DNA of 64,000 bases from Ypsolopha sequella. Its lineage: Eukaryota; Arthropoda; Insecta; Lepidoptera; Ypsolophidae. The position numbers and the translations under genes are program-made. Positions 55,029 through 64,000 of the stretch are shown one piece after another (position 1 is the stretch's first letter; each line of letters begins with the position of its first letter). The notes below the pieces were generated by a model. That model did not search any database, had not been told where the DNA came from, and saw only the letters and a list, made by a program, of their open reading frames with translations. The stretch covers positions 31,081,501-31,145,500 of the forward strand of contig OW203987.1 in NCBI GenBank assembly GCA_934047225.1, given 5' to 3'.

Positions 55029-58000
55029 AAGACGACGCGGCATTCACCGTCGTTATCAAACGGGCACGTGCAGCCGTTGATCGGCGAGCTGCACGCTGCA
55101 CGATATATTTGATCTGTTAGTGTACTAATAAATAGATGATATATACTTTTGCCTTGAAAAAATATGTTTCAACCCTTACTTCAACAGCTTTTTTGGTTTT
55201 CAAAGTGATTCCTAGAAGAACGTGATTACGGAATTGACGTTTTTCGCTGCGTGGTTATAATAAAAGCCAATATTAATTCAATGAAAAGCTGTAGAATTTA
55301 TGTTATTAATCCTTACACCAACCGCACTAAACATTTATCAAATCTGCTTATTTGTCCAAAAAATATCCACCAATTTCCTATAATTCAAGACCACAAAACC
55401 TTAAACCACGTAACAAATTTGCCATACCTTCTTCTAGCCTAAAAATCGTCAATTTCAGTCCTTTTGCTATGTGTATAAAAGAAAATTTTAAAGAAAACAA
55501 CAATTTCAATCATTTCCAACAAAACTTAAAAGACTTTCTCTTTAAAATATGTTATTATAGATTACAATAGTTTTTAGAATTAATTAATGGGAATTGTTCC
55601 ATTTTCATTGTAAACTTAGTTATAAGTACCTACTAATATTTAATATTAAAATAAAAATTGTTATTTAATCTAATTTTTATTAGTTATACGATAAGATAAT
55701 ATTATCTTGTGATATTATTTAAGAATTAACTTAATTTATTCTACCAAACCTTACAGGGTCATGTTTGATTCCACTTATGTAATTGTAACACCCTGAATTT
55801 AAGTACTACCCGACGAAGACAAATAAGCTAATGAGCCAACCAATAATCGCTTTTAATAAAAGCTAATAATATGTTTGCCATTGTCCTTTTTTGTATTGGA
55901 CGGGTAGTCATATTTTTTGCTAGCCTATGCCATACTCTTAATCGGAAAGTTGGTTCTTATGATCTATTGTTCTCCTATTGCTTCACCAATAAAGAGAATT
56001 AAGAGGATAAAATACAAATACTTTTCATATTTTCAATCAATTATTTTTTACATACCCTGACTGACAGCAAAATTGAACCTGGGGTCACTGATCAAAAGGC
56101 TGTTTAACAAAGTTGTCATTTACTTTTTGCCCCAACTCTGATCTAATCACAAATACATTGTGTCAAACTGGAGACCATCTTGTCCTGAATGTGGCGCAAT
56201 GACATGCAAATACCAAAGGATCGCTCTGTGTCTGAACGAGCAGCTACGTTTCAGTCATGTGTTTGACGTTTAGTGTGGTATGTAAGTGTTTTTTTATTAT
56301 CGTTATTTTGAAAAGGACTTGGTACAGAGTCATGACCATGTCGTCCCCATAAAACCTCAACTAAACAGTCAACTTAACATCTAACGCTTAAACCGAGCTT
56401 AACAATGTGGCGATGGTGGCGGTAGGGTCCAGTGTGACTGGGAAACTGGCGGCCTGTTGTTATAATAACGCAGTGGCTCTCAACCGTAAATCGTTTATAA
56501 ATTGTTTCATGTTGTCAAAATAAATGCATTTCCATATTCGTTTACCCACATGACCAATTTCTATAGAAATATTACACTTAATTAAAACTAATTCGATAAT
56601 CGTAAGATTATCTGAACTCATCGAGTCACGGCCTTGCGGTAATTCAAACACATCATTAATTAATAATCATATTATATTTAATTTGTTCGTTTTCCTTTTT
56701 AGCGTTTGATTGCGTAATTTTTTGTGTTATCGACTAGTCATCAATTGATCGATATAATTTCCATCCCAATCCAATAACTTTCTTACAGTTATTTAATCCC
56801 TTGAAGTACATAACAAAAGTTCAAATCCGAATTACATGGTTTAGGTAGCTAAACTTTGCAAAATGCACTTGACACAAGTCGTTCCAAATTTTGCTTTTTA
56901 AATTTTAGGACTTTACTTTAATCGGTGTCATATCAGTCTTTTACCAAGATATTTAGGGCATGAACTCTATTAAGTGGTCTCTATTGCTTGTCATTAAAAG
57001 TCAGACGGATAAAAAAACAGAATAATTTTAAAAATAAATCTTTGCTGAGTTTCTTGCTCTTTTTCTAAGCAAAATAATTAAAATCGCAATGTAAGACATG
57101 CTTTTGAATATTAAACGTAGTATTTAGTACAATTTTTTTAACAAATCTATATTTTTTATTTTGGGCGCCAAAAGGTTAACGGAACCTCATTCTGTCAGTC
57201 GTCTGATCCGTCAGTGTCCGTCAGTTTGGTCCAACAACTAACAGTACACAATATAGTTACTGTAGAATATACAAAATAAACGTCCAATTAAGTCAGAAGT
57301 AAACGTCAGCTCCGTTACACCGAGTCGGCCATTATTGTCTAAATTATTAACATTTTATAGAGGAGCTCGACGCCGCCGACGCCGCGCCGGGTCCGTATTT
57401 AAATTTAATTATTTGATCGTCTCTCGATAACAATTATTGATTTACAATACACTCCTGCCACGACCGTGGCTAAAGAAATTCTACCGGTTAAAATATAATT
57501 GTTGACTTCTAAATATCTTGACTTCTGAAAGAGATACTCGTAGCATAAAATACCCACTAAGTGTCACCAAAGATCTCCAAATTCTAGAATATTTACACAC
57601 CTCTTTCACTGCGTTTACATCCATCATAAAATTTATTTTATTCCAGATGCGTTGGCTAAGATTAAATAACTACACACAGTCACAAAAAAAAATATGGAAA
57701 GAAACATTCAAGATAATTAGAAAGAGCTATAAAATCATTTTACCTATAAACAGAAAATAGTTGGTTTTAAGAGACAAGGGACAAAAGAGATAATTTCCCA
57801 AACAAAAACAACGTTTTTTAATATTTATTTTCTTATTAACCCTGAAAACATGAACGGAACTATTCATTAAGCTCTCTATGCTACTAATATTGTATTAACC
57901 ACCAAAATTTACCATAAATAAAGTTTTGCCCCAAACGGATATCTAAATATTACAAAAATATATATACCGAGGATGCCAAACATTAATATTAAAGTGTCTG

Positions 58001-58038
58001 CAAATAATTTTAGTGAAAAATAGCTAAACGACCACACA
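55029..58038. other. No gene assigned
   Basis: AT-rich. Short frames at 55251-55570 and 57518-57760 lack recognisable domains. A LINE 3'-UTR-like stretch may lie at 55740-55870, ending in A-rich sequence. A small CG-rich patch (GACGCCGCCGACGCCGCGCC) is at 57369-57388. Confidence 0.4.
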
Positions 58039-58197
58039 ATTGTGTCGATTCGGTGTAGCACATCTTAACTTATTTGACAGGACTAAACTTAATTTGAGCG
58101 TTTTTTCCTTGTCTTTTCGATATAAAAGACAAAGACAAGACGCTTAAAATAAGGTTAGTCCGGTCAAATAAGTCGTGTTACGCCGAATCGACACAAA
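58039..58197. mobile_element. Foldback element, about 159 bp
   Basis: The left arm TTGTGTCGATTCGGTGTAGC...TTATTTGACAGGACTAA pairs with the right arm TTAGTCCGGTCAAATAA...CGCCGAATCGACACAA. The inner stem CTTGTCTTTT/AAAAGACAAAGACAAG closes on a short ATAT-type loop. It folds nearly end to end. Confidence 0.9.
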
Positions 58198-59171
58198 TAT
58201 CTACAGTAGGTGGTACAATTATTGATTTTCGATAGTTTTCCGGTACAACCTGTGCTACTGCCACTTTAAGGGTTATTGATACCTTACAGGAACATAGCTA
58301 CAAAAAATAGTTTAAAAAGAAAAATTAGAACACTGTTTTTCATAAAAATTTGTCATTAATTTCCTTTCCGATTCCAGTTAACCAATAAACTTTAAATTTT
58401 ATACTGATCGTTATTAAAATGAATGAAATGTACTAATATTTTGACGTAAATTTACTTTTGTATGTGTCCCAGTTGTGATTGGATACATAGAATGATAATA
58501 AGGAACCCACAGAACATTATATATTACATATATTAAAACATAATTAACTTCGTAGCTTATTAAATCGAGAGTGGAAATATGAAGAGAATAATTTCCCCAA
58601 GCGAGAATCCTTTTAAACGGATAAACAGCCAACATTCACTTAATATATACCGTTATTTAGTTTTTTTTTTGTATATTTTGTTTGACATTTTTAGATCTAT
58701 AGAAGGTCTCACGGTCATAGGATTTGAGAGCTGCTTTTTGTGATTCAAGAAAATATATTTCATTGTCATCGCTGGTTCTCAATGAGGTCGGTGATGTTCA
58801 TGACGTGAATCATTATTTCCTGATCATTTAGTGCACACTTTAACGGGTTCCTTTAAAATAACATTAATGATAATTTGAAGGTCTTAAAGATATTCCATTA
58901 GTAAGGAATTTCTAAGTGAATTCATGAATCATTGACACTGTACAAATCAATAATTTGGTTTAAAATGTTATCATCTAGGAACGCACGCAAATTCTGAATC
59001 GTTAATATTTATTTCAAAACCAATTTTTTTTTAAACTTTAAGCGGTATTTGGATTTAAACGAATATGAACATTAGATTCATTTATATATTAAAATTAAAA
59101 TAACAATCGAAAAAACATTTGACCACAAGAAAGCTAGAAATTTGTCTTACTTCTATTTATTTACATAACAT
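58198..59171. other. No gene seen
   Basis: AT-rich. Confidence 0.45.
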
Positions 59172-59512
59172 ATATCGTCACGACATGATTCCCCGAGGGG
59201 ATGTTACATATGTTCCGAGTGTAAACTGTGAAATGCGATACACTCAGTATACCCACATTTCTCCGACGACTATTACGTCCCAACGTGATGGGTGGTGAGC
59301 CTCATTGCTGGGAGCCTACTTCTGGCACAAATACACGATTTTTAGGGCATGCAGGTTTCTTTACGATGTTTTCCTCACCGTTCAGCAAGTGGTACGTAAG
59401 AACAAATACTATGCACATCATTCCGAAAAACTCATTGTAGCATGCCCGACCAGGGATCGAACCTGGGTATCAAGATGAGCACCCAGCGTTCTACCACTGA
59501 GCTATCGCTGAT
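59172..59512 (-). mobile_element. tRNA-derived SINE, best-preserved copy, minus orientation
   Basis: On the minus strand the head reads GCGATAGCTCAGTGGTAGAA (A box) and, 20 bases on, ACCCAGGTTCGATCCCTGG (B box, perfect 5-bp T-stem CCAGG/CCTGG), then TCGGGCATGC. The body follows: CAATGAGTTTTTCGGAATG, CACTTGCTGAACGGTGAGG, TGCATGCCCTAAAAATCGTG, CCACCCATCACGTTGGGACG, GCATTTCACAGTTTACACTC and CCCCTCGGGGAATCATGTCG. No A-rich tail is evident. The 5' acceptor strand no longer pairs with TCGGGCA, so it is a SINE, not a tRNA gene. It is the reference for the four other copies here. Confidence 0.85.
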
Positions 59513-60965
59513 GTTCATTTATTTGTTTATTTTATATAATGTTGCTATATCTGTAATCATAGAAAAACTAAATGTTTATATATTTAATATTGCTTTACTA
59601 ATGGAAACTTATTTTAAAATTTTTTTAGTAAAGGCAGCTTAGGAAGACTTTTTCTCTAAGTATATTAAAATTTGTATTTTTAATAAAACAATTTATTGTT
59701 TTATATTACGGACACAAGCCAACCGCGGCTTCTAACTTGGTTTGACTTTAACATTTTTGAAATTTAAGCTTGTTACATTTGATCACGTTGCTTCTGATTT
59801 ACTTATATTATAAGTTAATAGTTTCTTATAATTCACATAATGTTTTTGGTACTACACCATAAAGTTGTATCATGATAACTATAGCTAGTGGACCTATGTA
59901 GCTAACTGTGGTACCGGTACCTTTAGAGTGGATGATCTTGACATTGAATCAAAATGAACTTGATTCATTCTTGTTGTATCATCCAAAGGTCAAGTAGATA
60001 CATACAAAAACCATGACTCATTTTGTACGCACAATTTGTTTTTATTGTTAAACCTTCCTTGAAGTTTGATAGGTAAAATACCGTTAGAATTAGACACCGT
60101 TTTAAACTATATTCGAAACTATACTGGTATTCAGTACGTCATAATCATTTTTAGTTCACTTATCACCATCAACCAATACCAAAAAACAACGAACCAAACA
60201 TCCTAAAAGCAATCGAAACAGTAATAAGAAAATTAACCTATCACGACGACAAAAAATATCCTCAATATTTTCTTGTACGCACAAACCCATAACCCGTTAT
60301 GCCGAGTCCTGCCGAATTCTCCCGAAGTGGGAACCTGTTGGTCCAGGGAGGTAACGGCACTGACCGCGCCGGGTACCGATGACCCCAATTTTTAATGCGA
60401 CCTGTACTTTTGGGGCTCGTAGGACCTCCTTGCCTCGTCATGGTTTAAGTTGCTGCGTGTTCTTGACTGTCGGACGGCAATTCACAGTCCGATATATTAT
60501 TTGAGAGAATATGATAACATGATAAGTAAATGGTTTCAATTACAAGCTAATCGCAAACTAAAATAATAAATCTGTATTTTATGTGTAGAATGTAGAATAA
60601 TGTTTATGTGTAAAAGGTAGAGTAATGTTTAGTAGTAGGTTCTCATTAATTAAGAAACCCGTAAAATTGGTATTTCTAATGAAATTTAAAGGTGAGAATA
60701 ACGTTATCTTTGCGAGGCTGTAAAACTTAACATTTCTTTTATAACTTTAATAGTTCCACGTAGCAGAACGTCTATAAAATACGTTTTTACGCATCTTCAC
60801 CACGGTTTTACTTATATTTGGGTAGTAAAATAACAGTAATGCTCGAAAAACTGTGATAAATACTGCAATTTTTTCTATGAACTCTATTCTAATTAAGATC
60901 TTATTCTGTGGTTTTTAGAGTTCAATAATATTTAGGTATAAAATAAATAATAACTATAACTTGAT
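59513..60965. other. No gene seen
   Basis: AT-rich sequence with one GC-rich stretch (60298-60480: GGTAACGGCACTGACCGCGC and neighbours) that looks like a piece of an unidentified repeat. Confidence 0.4.
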
Positions 60966-61170
60966 ATTATTAAAACTCGCGTGAGCTGACATACTAAATT
61001 ATTATTACATACGGCTTGAACACTCACGTGTAATTGTTGTTGACTATATGCCAACCAACTAAGAACGACACTCGCCTTGATAATGCCGAAATTGTATCGG
61101 TGAAACGGTTGGCATATAGTCAACAACAATCACACGTGAGTGTTCAAGCCGTATGTAATAATAATTTACT
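60966..61170. mobile_element. Foldback family copy 2 (both arms)
   Basis: Left arm from ATTATTAAAACTCGCGTGAG to ATATGCCAACCA (60966-61057). The loop ACTAAGAACGACACTCGCCT...TCGGTGAAAC (61058-61105) follows. The right arm GGTTGGCATATAGTCAACAA to GTATGTAATAATAATTTA (61106-61169) is the complement of most of the left arm. The right arm lacks the outermost 20-25 bases (GCTCACGCGAG side). Confidence 0.9.
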
Positions 61171-62139
61171 ATAACTTGAGTCGAATATTCATGTAGCAGA
61201 AATAGTTGCTAAACAAAATAAGTAGGAAGAGGAGGTACAAATATAATTTTAAAGTTTTGCAAAATTATACCACAAATTGAGGGCACTTTCGATTCCAAAG
61301 AAAATCTTCACAAACCATTCAAAAGTGTACCGCGCGAGCGCGGCCTAACAAGCGGCTATTCCAAATTCAAATCTCACGAAACAAGGTCGGACGATTCTCG
61401 GAGCGAATTATCCGCAGCCTCCATCTATGAATCAGCGCGAATCGAAACGTTTCACTTTTTGAGACGAAGCCTTACCCCCCTTTTCTTCGCTCCTCTTGCC
61501 CCTCGCCTACCCGCGTGTCCGCGAAACCTCATTTCAAAGTCAAGTGCAGCTCGCTGCTCGCTACGTGACGGTTCACACACCGGCGCGTACGCAAGTACCA
61601 ACATCGATCCGCCAATAAAATGACGGTCCGATTTGGGACGTCGCTGTTTGATCATTCCGGCCGTTAATGATGCAGAGAACCGTTTTTTGTCATGCTAATA
61701 AAAATAAGAATAGCCGCGTATCTGTGTGCTTAAGCGGCTCGTTTAGAGAATCTTTAGTTCGTTTGTGTAGAAAATGCTTCTTTATAACGGTATTTGGACT
61801 TAAAAGGCTTTTAAAACTTAGGACAAATTTAGTGTTTCGACGGTTTAAAGTTCTTCCTTGTAAAACAAATTATGTAATTACAAATTCCACGTAGTACTTT
61901 TTTCAAAAAATACGTTTAACCGTAAGTAACCATCATAATATATTTCCATTACTAGGCTAGCATAAACTCCAATTAATCTACTTCTAATCCATAGAAAGTA
62001 TTCTTGTGAAAAGGTTCGACCAACTTACCCATAAGGTACACATTATCTTACTCATAATATACAGGGCTGATATAGTACTCAAACAATACCCTCAAATCAA
62101 AAATCCTATCAAGACGTCATCAAACGCTATCTGCTTTCC
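61171..62139. other. No gene assigned
   Basis: AT-rich sequence with a mixed 61320-61620 part. Short frames only. Confidence 0.4.
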
Positions 62140-62300
62140 AGTTAGTTGGCCAACAGAGCGTGACCCACGGTCCGTATACATGGAGTGCCGTTGTAGAGGT
62201 CCGGCTTGCTCAGCCGAGCGTGCGCCCGCGCAGTTAGCTGTGACGTCACAGGGATAACTGTCCGCGCACGTGGTATACGAGGGGCCGGGGGAGCTCTCAG
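62140..62300. promoter_or_regulatory. CG-rich patch with a full CRE palindrome
   Basis: TGACGTCA at 62241-62248, inside GCTGTGACGTCACAGGG, is the consensus CREB/ATF site. It lies in CG-rich sequence (GAGCGTGCGCCCGCGCAG; CGCGCACGTGGTATACG). A promoter or enhancer is possible, but no transcript start or gene is identified nearby. Confidence 0.3.
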
Positions 62301-63457
62301 AATGTACGTACATCTCCATGTGATAGGCTACGAATTATTTCATTTGTTAGTATGCGGTATGTAATTATAGTTTAGGTTTTTTGGATAAATTGGTGGAATA
62401 TTTTTTCGTTATTTGGTTAACATACCTACTCGTATCTAGTACTTATCTGTATATTACAAAGCTATCTACCTGTAGAGTGAACATGTTCCATGTTATCATT
62501 TAAAACTTATCGAGTTGCAAAAATTTTGAAAATGTATTTGCCAGCATTTTTTTGCGGATTTATAACAAATATATGAAAAAAATAGTATTTAATTAATGAA
62601 ATCACTAAAATGACCCTTCTGATAAGAGATTTCTCTCATCGTGTGTTTCAGTATTCATAAAACCGTTTCTCGGAGCCAAGTTCATGGAGTGCTGGTAAAT
62701 ATCGTCATCATTTAGTGGTTATATACTCGAAGGAAGTATTCTATTATTGAGTGCTCTACATACATACATTATTACTGGTTTAGTTTTAATGATAAGATTC
62801 TTGTGTTCGTTGTTTCATGTTCTCAATTTGAATACGTGTATTTCGTGTCGACTGTCGAGTAAACGGTTATATGAGTTTATGGAGTGTTCTCTGACACTAA
62901 TAATTAAAAGGTACACGTAGGGTGGTTTACAAAGAAACATTTTAACGAATATGACTTCAAAACAAGGCATTAGGATATAGAAAACCGGCTTGTCTCAATC
63001 AGAACCTGTTTAGTAAAGATCAATTCGAAAGGAAATTTTGCCCTAAAAACTTGACAAAATACAAACAAAAATGTAACCAATAAAATAAAAACCCTTACTC
63101 TGTAAGATGGACCGGACCCACTGAATCTGGACGTGATCTATGATTTTAATGATGATGAGAATGAATTGTTTGATGCTATTCAATTCAAATTTTCCTTATT
63201 ACATTACTACCACGGTCTGTAATGACTGCATTGCTGGCAGCACTGATGATGGCCGAAAGCGTAGCGTAGCGCACTTATAGCGTGGACAACAAGGGCTGCA
63301 ATGATGACCCAGCTTGAAGGCCGAGAGCGTAGGTAAGCTCAGCTTGAGGCCATCATATCATAGCCAGCAGCGTAGCCATTGCGGACCAAGCTTGTATGGT
63401 GCTTTACTCAAAAATGCTTGTAACGTGGTCATTTGCGCCTGACTATTTTCGAAACAG
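62301..63457. other. No gene seen
   Basis: AT-rich. At 63225-63365, GGCCGAAAGCGTAGCG and GGCCGAGAGCGTAGGT form a loose direct repeat. Confidence 0.4.
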
Positions 63458-63545
63458 AGGCGAAAGAGGTGTGTCTGGATCATAGCAGATGGAAATCTGT
63501 AGTCTCTGCCTAGCCCTCTGGGAGACAGGCGTGGGTATATAGGTA
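63458..63545 (+). mobile_element. Possible retroposon 3' segment
   Basis: GGAAATCTGTAGTCTCTGCC followed by TAGCCCTCTGGGAGACAGGC and GTGGGTATATAGGTATGTGT looks like the GYCTCTGCCT...GGGAGACAGGCGTG...TATGTATG terminal segment of abundant lepidopteran retroposons. No frame or second copy supports it here. Confidence 0.4.
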
Positions 63546-63571
63546 TGTGTGTACTTAAATATATGTATTCT

Positions 63572-63815
63572 TGAAACAAAACGCGAAAATAATGGATTTT
63601 CAAAGGAAATTGCTGGTGGCTAAAATTCACCAGCAATGAAATTCCATACAACTTTGATGGCACCTATTCAAGTCAAAAATGATTGCAATATAGTAATTTG
63701 CACCTGCATATTTTTGAAACAAAACTCAACAATAATGGATTTTCAAAGGAAATTTCTGGTGACTAAAACTCACCAGCAGTGAGATACAACTTTGCTGGCG
63801 CCTATATAAGTAGCG
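63572..63815. repeat. 144-bp direct duplication (second copy partial)
   Basis: GAAACAAAACGCGAAAATAA begins the first copy (63572) and GAAACAAAACTCAACAATAA the second (63716). Both go on to TGGATTTTCAAAGGAAATT, a CTGGTG...CACCAGCA hairpin, CAACTTTG and TGGCRCCTAT. A more distant third relative lies at about 63385-63460. Confidence 0.8.
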
Positions 63816-64000
63816 AGGAAAGATCGACTTTGCTCAAAGAAGGTTGTCAAAATTATGACCACATTATAAGCATTTTTGAGTAAACATATTAATTACTAGT
63901 TTTTTTTTTGGTAATAATTATGATACTAAATCTTCCCATATAACCAATTATAGCCGACCCTACGGCCTACACTGTTAGGGTGGTGTCTACAGATTTGGTG

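Noticed and set aside
55251..55570. Two overlapping plus frames of 63 and 72 codons as a LINE tail
   Set aside because: Apart from a vague RNK-like likeness there is no ordered motif; AT-rich composition explains the residues.
59440..59512. Functional tRNA gene on the minus strand
   Set aside because: A and B boxes and the T-stem are good, but the acceptor 5' strand does not pair with TCGGGCA. The sequence continues into a body shared with four other loci, so it is a SINE head.

Overview
This window looks like eukaryotic, non-coding-rich nuclear DNA from an insect, most likely a moth or butterfly. The base composition is AT-rich, there are no operons or bacterial signals, and the recognisable mobile elements are of kinds common in Lepidoptera: jockey-like LINEs, a tRNA-derived SINE, foldback elements, a hAT MITE, and scattered repeats with CGGCTTCGC/CAGACAGACA or AAGTGCGAG/GGAACCCT ends. 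The organism call is inference from repeat style, not from a diagnostic gene.

Only one host gene part is convincing: a long minus-strand exon (32156-33608) ending in two C2H2 zinc fingers. It is probably the last exon of a multi-exon transcription-factor gene, whose earlier exons lie at higher coordinates and were not found. A 5'-truncated but otherwise open LINE (33971-37176) sits in the same orientation just upstream of that exon, probably in its intron. A second, badly broken LINE reverse transcriptase lies at 4233-5108.

Layout. 1-1188: 54-bp minisatellite running off the window edge. 1.2-7.9 kb: AT-rich DNA, the dead LINE and a 44-bp minisatellite. 7.9-12.1 kb: a 4.2-kb satellite of a 16-bp unit kept in exact register. 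12.1-17.2 kb: foldback and SINE copies, one carrying a 33-bp array. 17.3-20.7 kb: a CpG-rich patch, then two blocks of a 27-bp array with a duplicated flank, ending in a SINE. 21-27 kb: several short-unit minisatellites. 27.6-28.6 kb: a foldback element with arms of about 280 bp. 30-37 kb: zinc-finger exon and LINE. 38 kb: a hAT MITE with a perfect 8-bp target duplication. 39-64 kb: interspersed repeats and foldbacks, otherwise featureless AT-rich DNA.

The most interesting signals are in the repeats. (1) The 33-bp and 27-bp arrays both align with the tRNA-like head of one SINE family, around its B box and A box respectively, so two arrays seem to have grown inside SINE heads. (2) An unnamed repeat of about 420 bp with TTAA-GGCG ends occurs four times. 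(3) Two copies of a foldback repeat differ by inversion of the loop. I saw no defence system, CRISPR array, true tRNA, rRNA or other operating multi-gene system.
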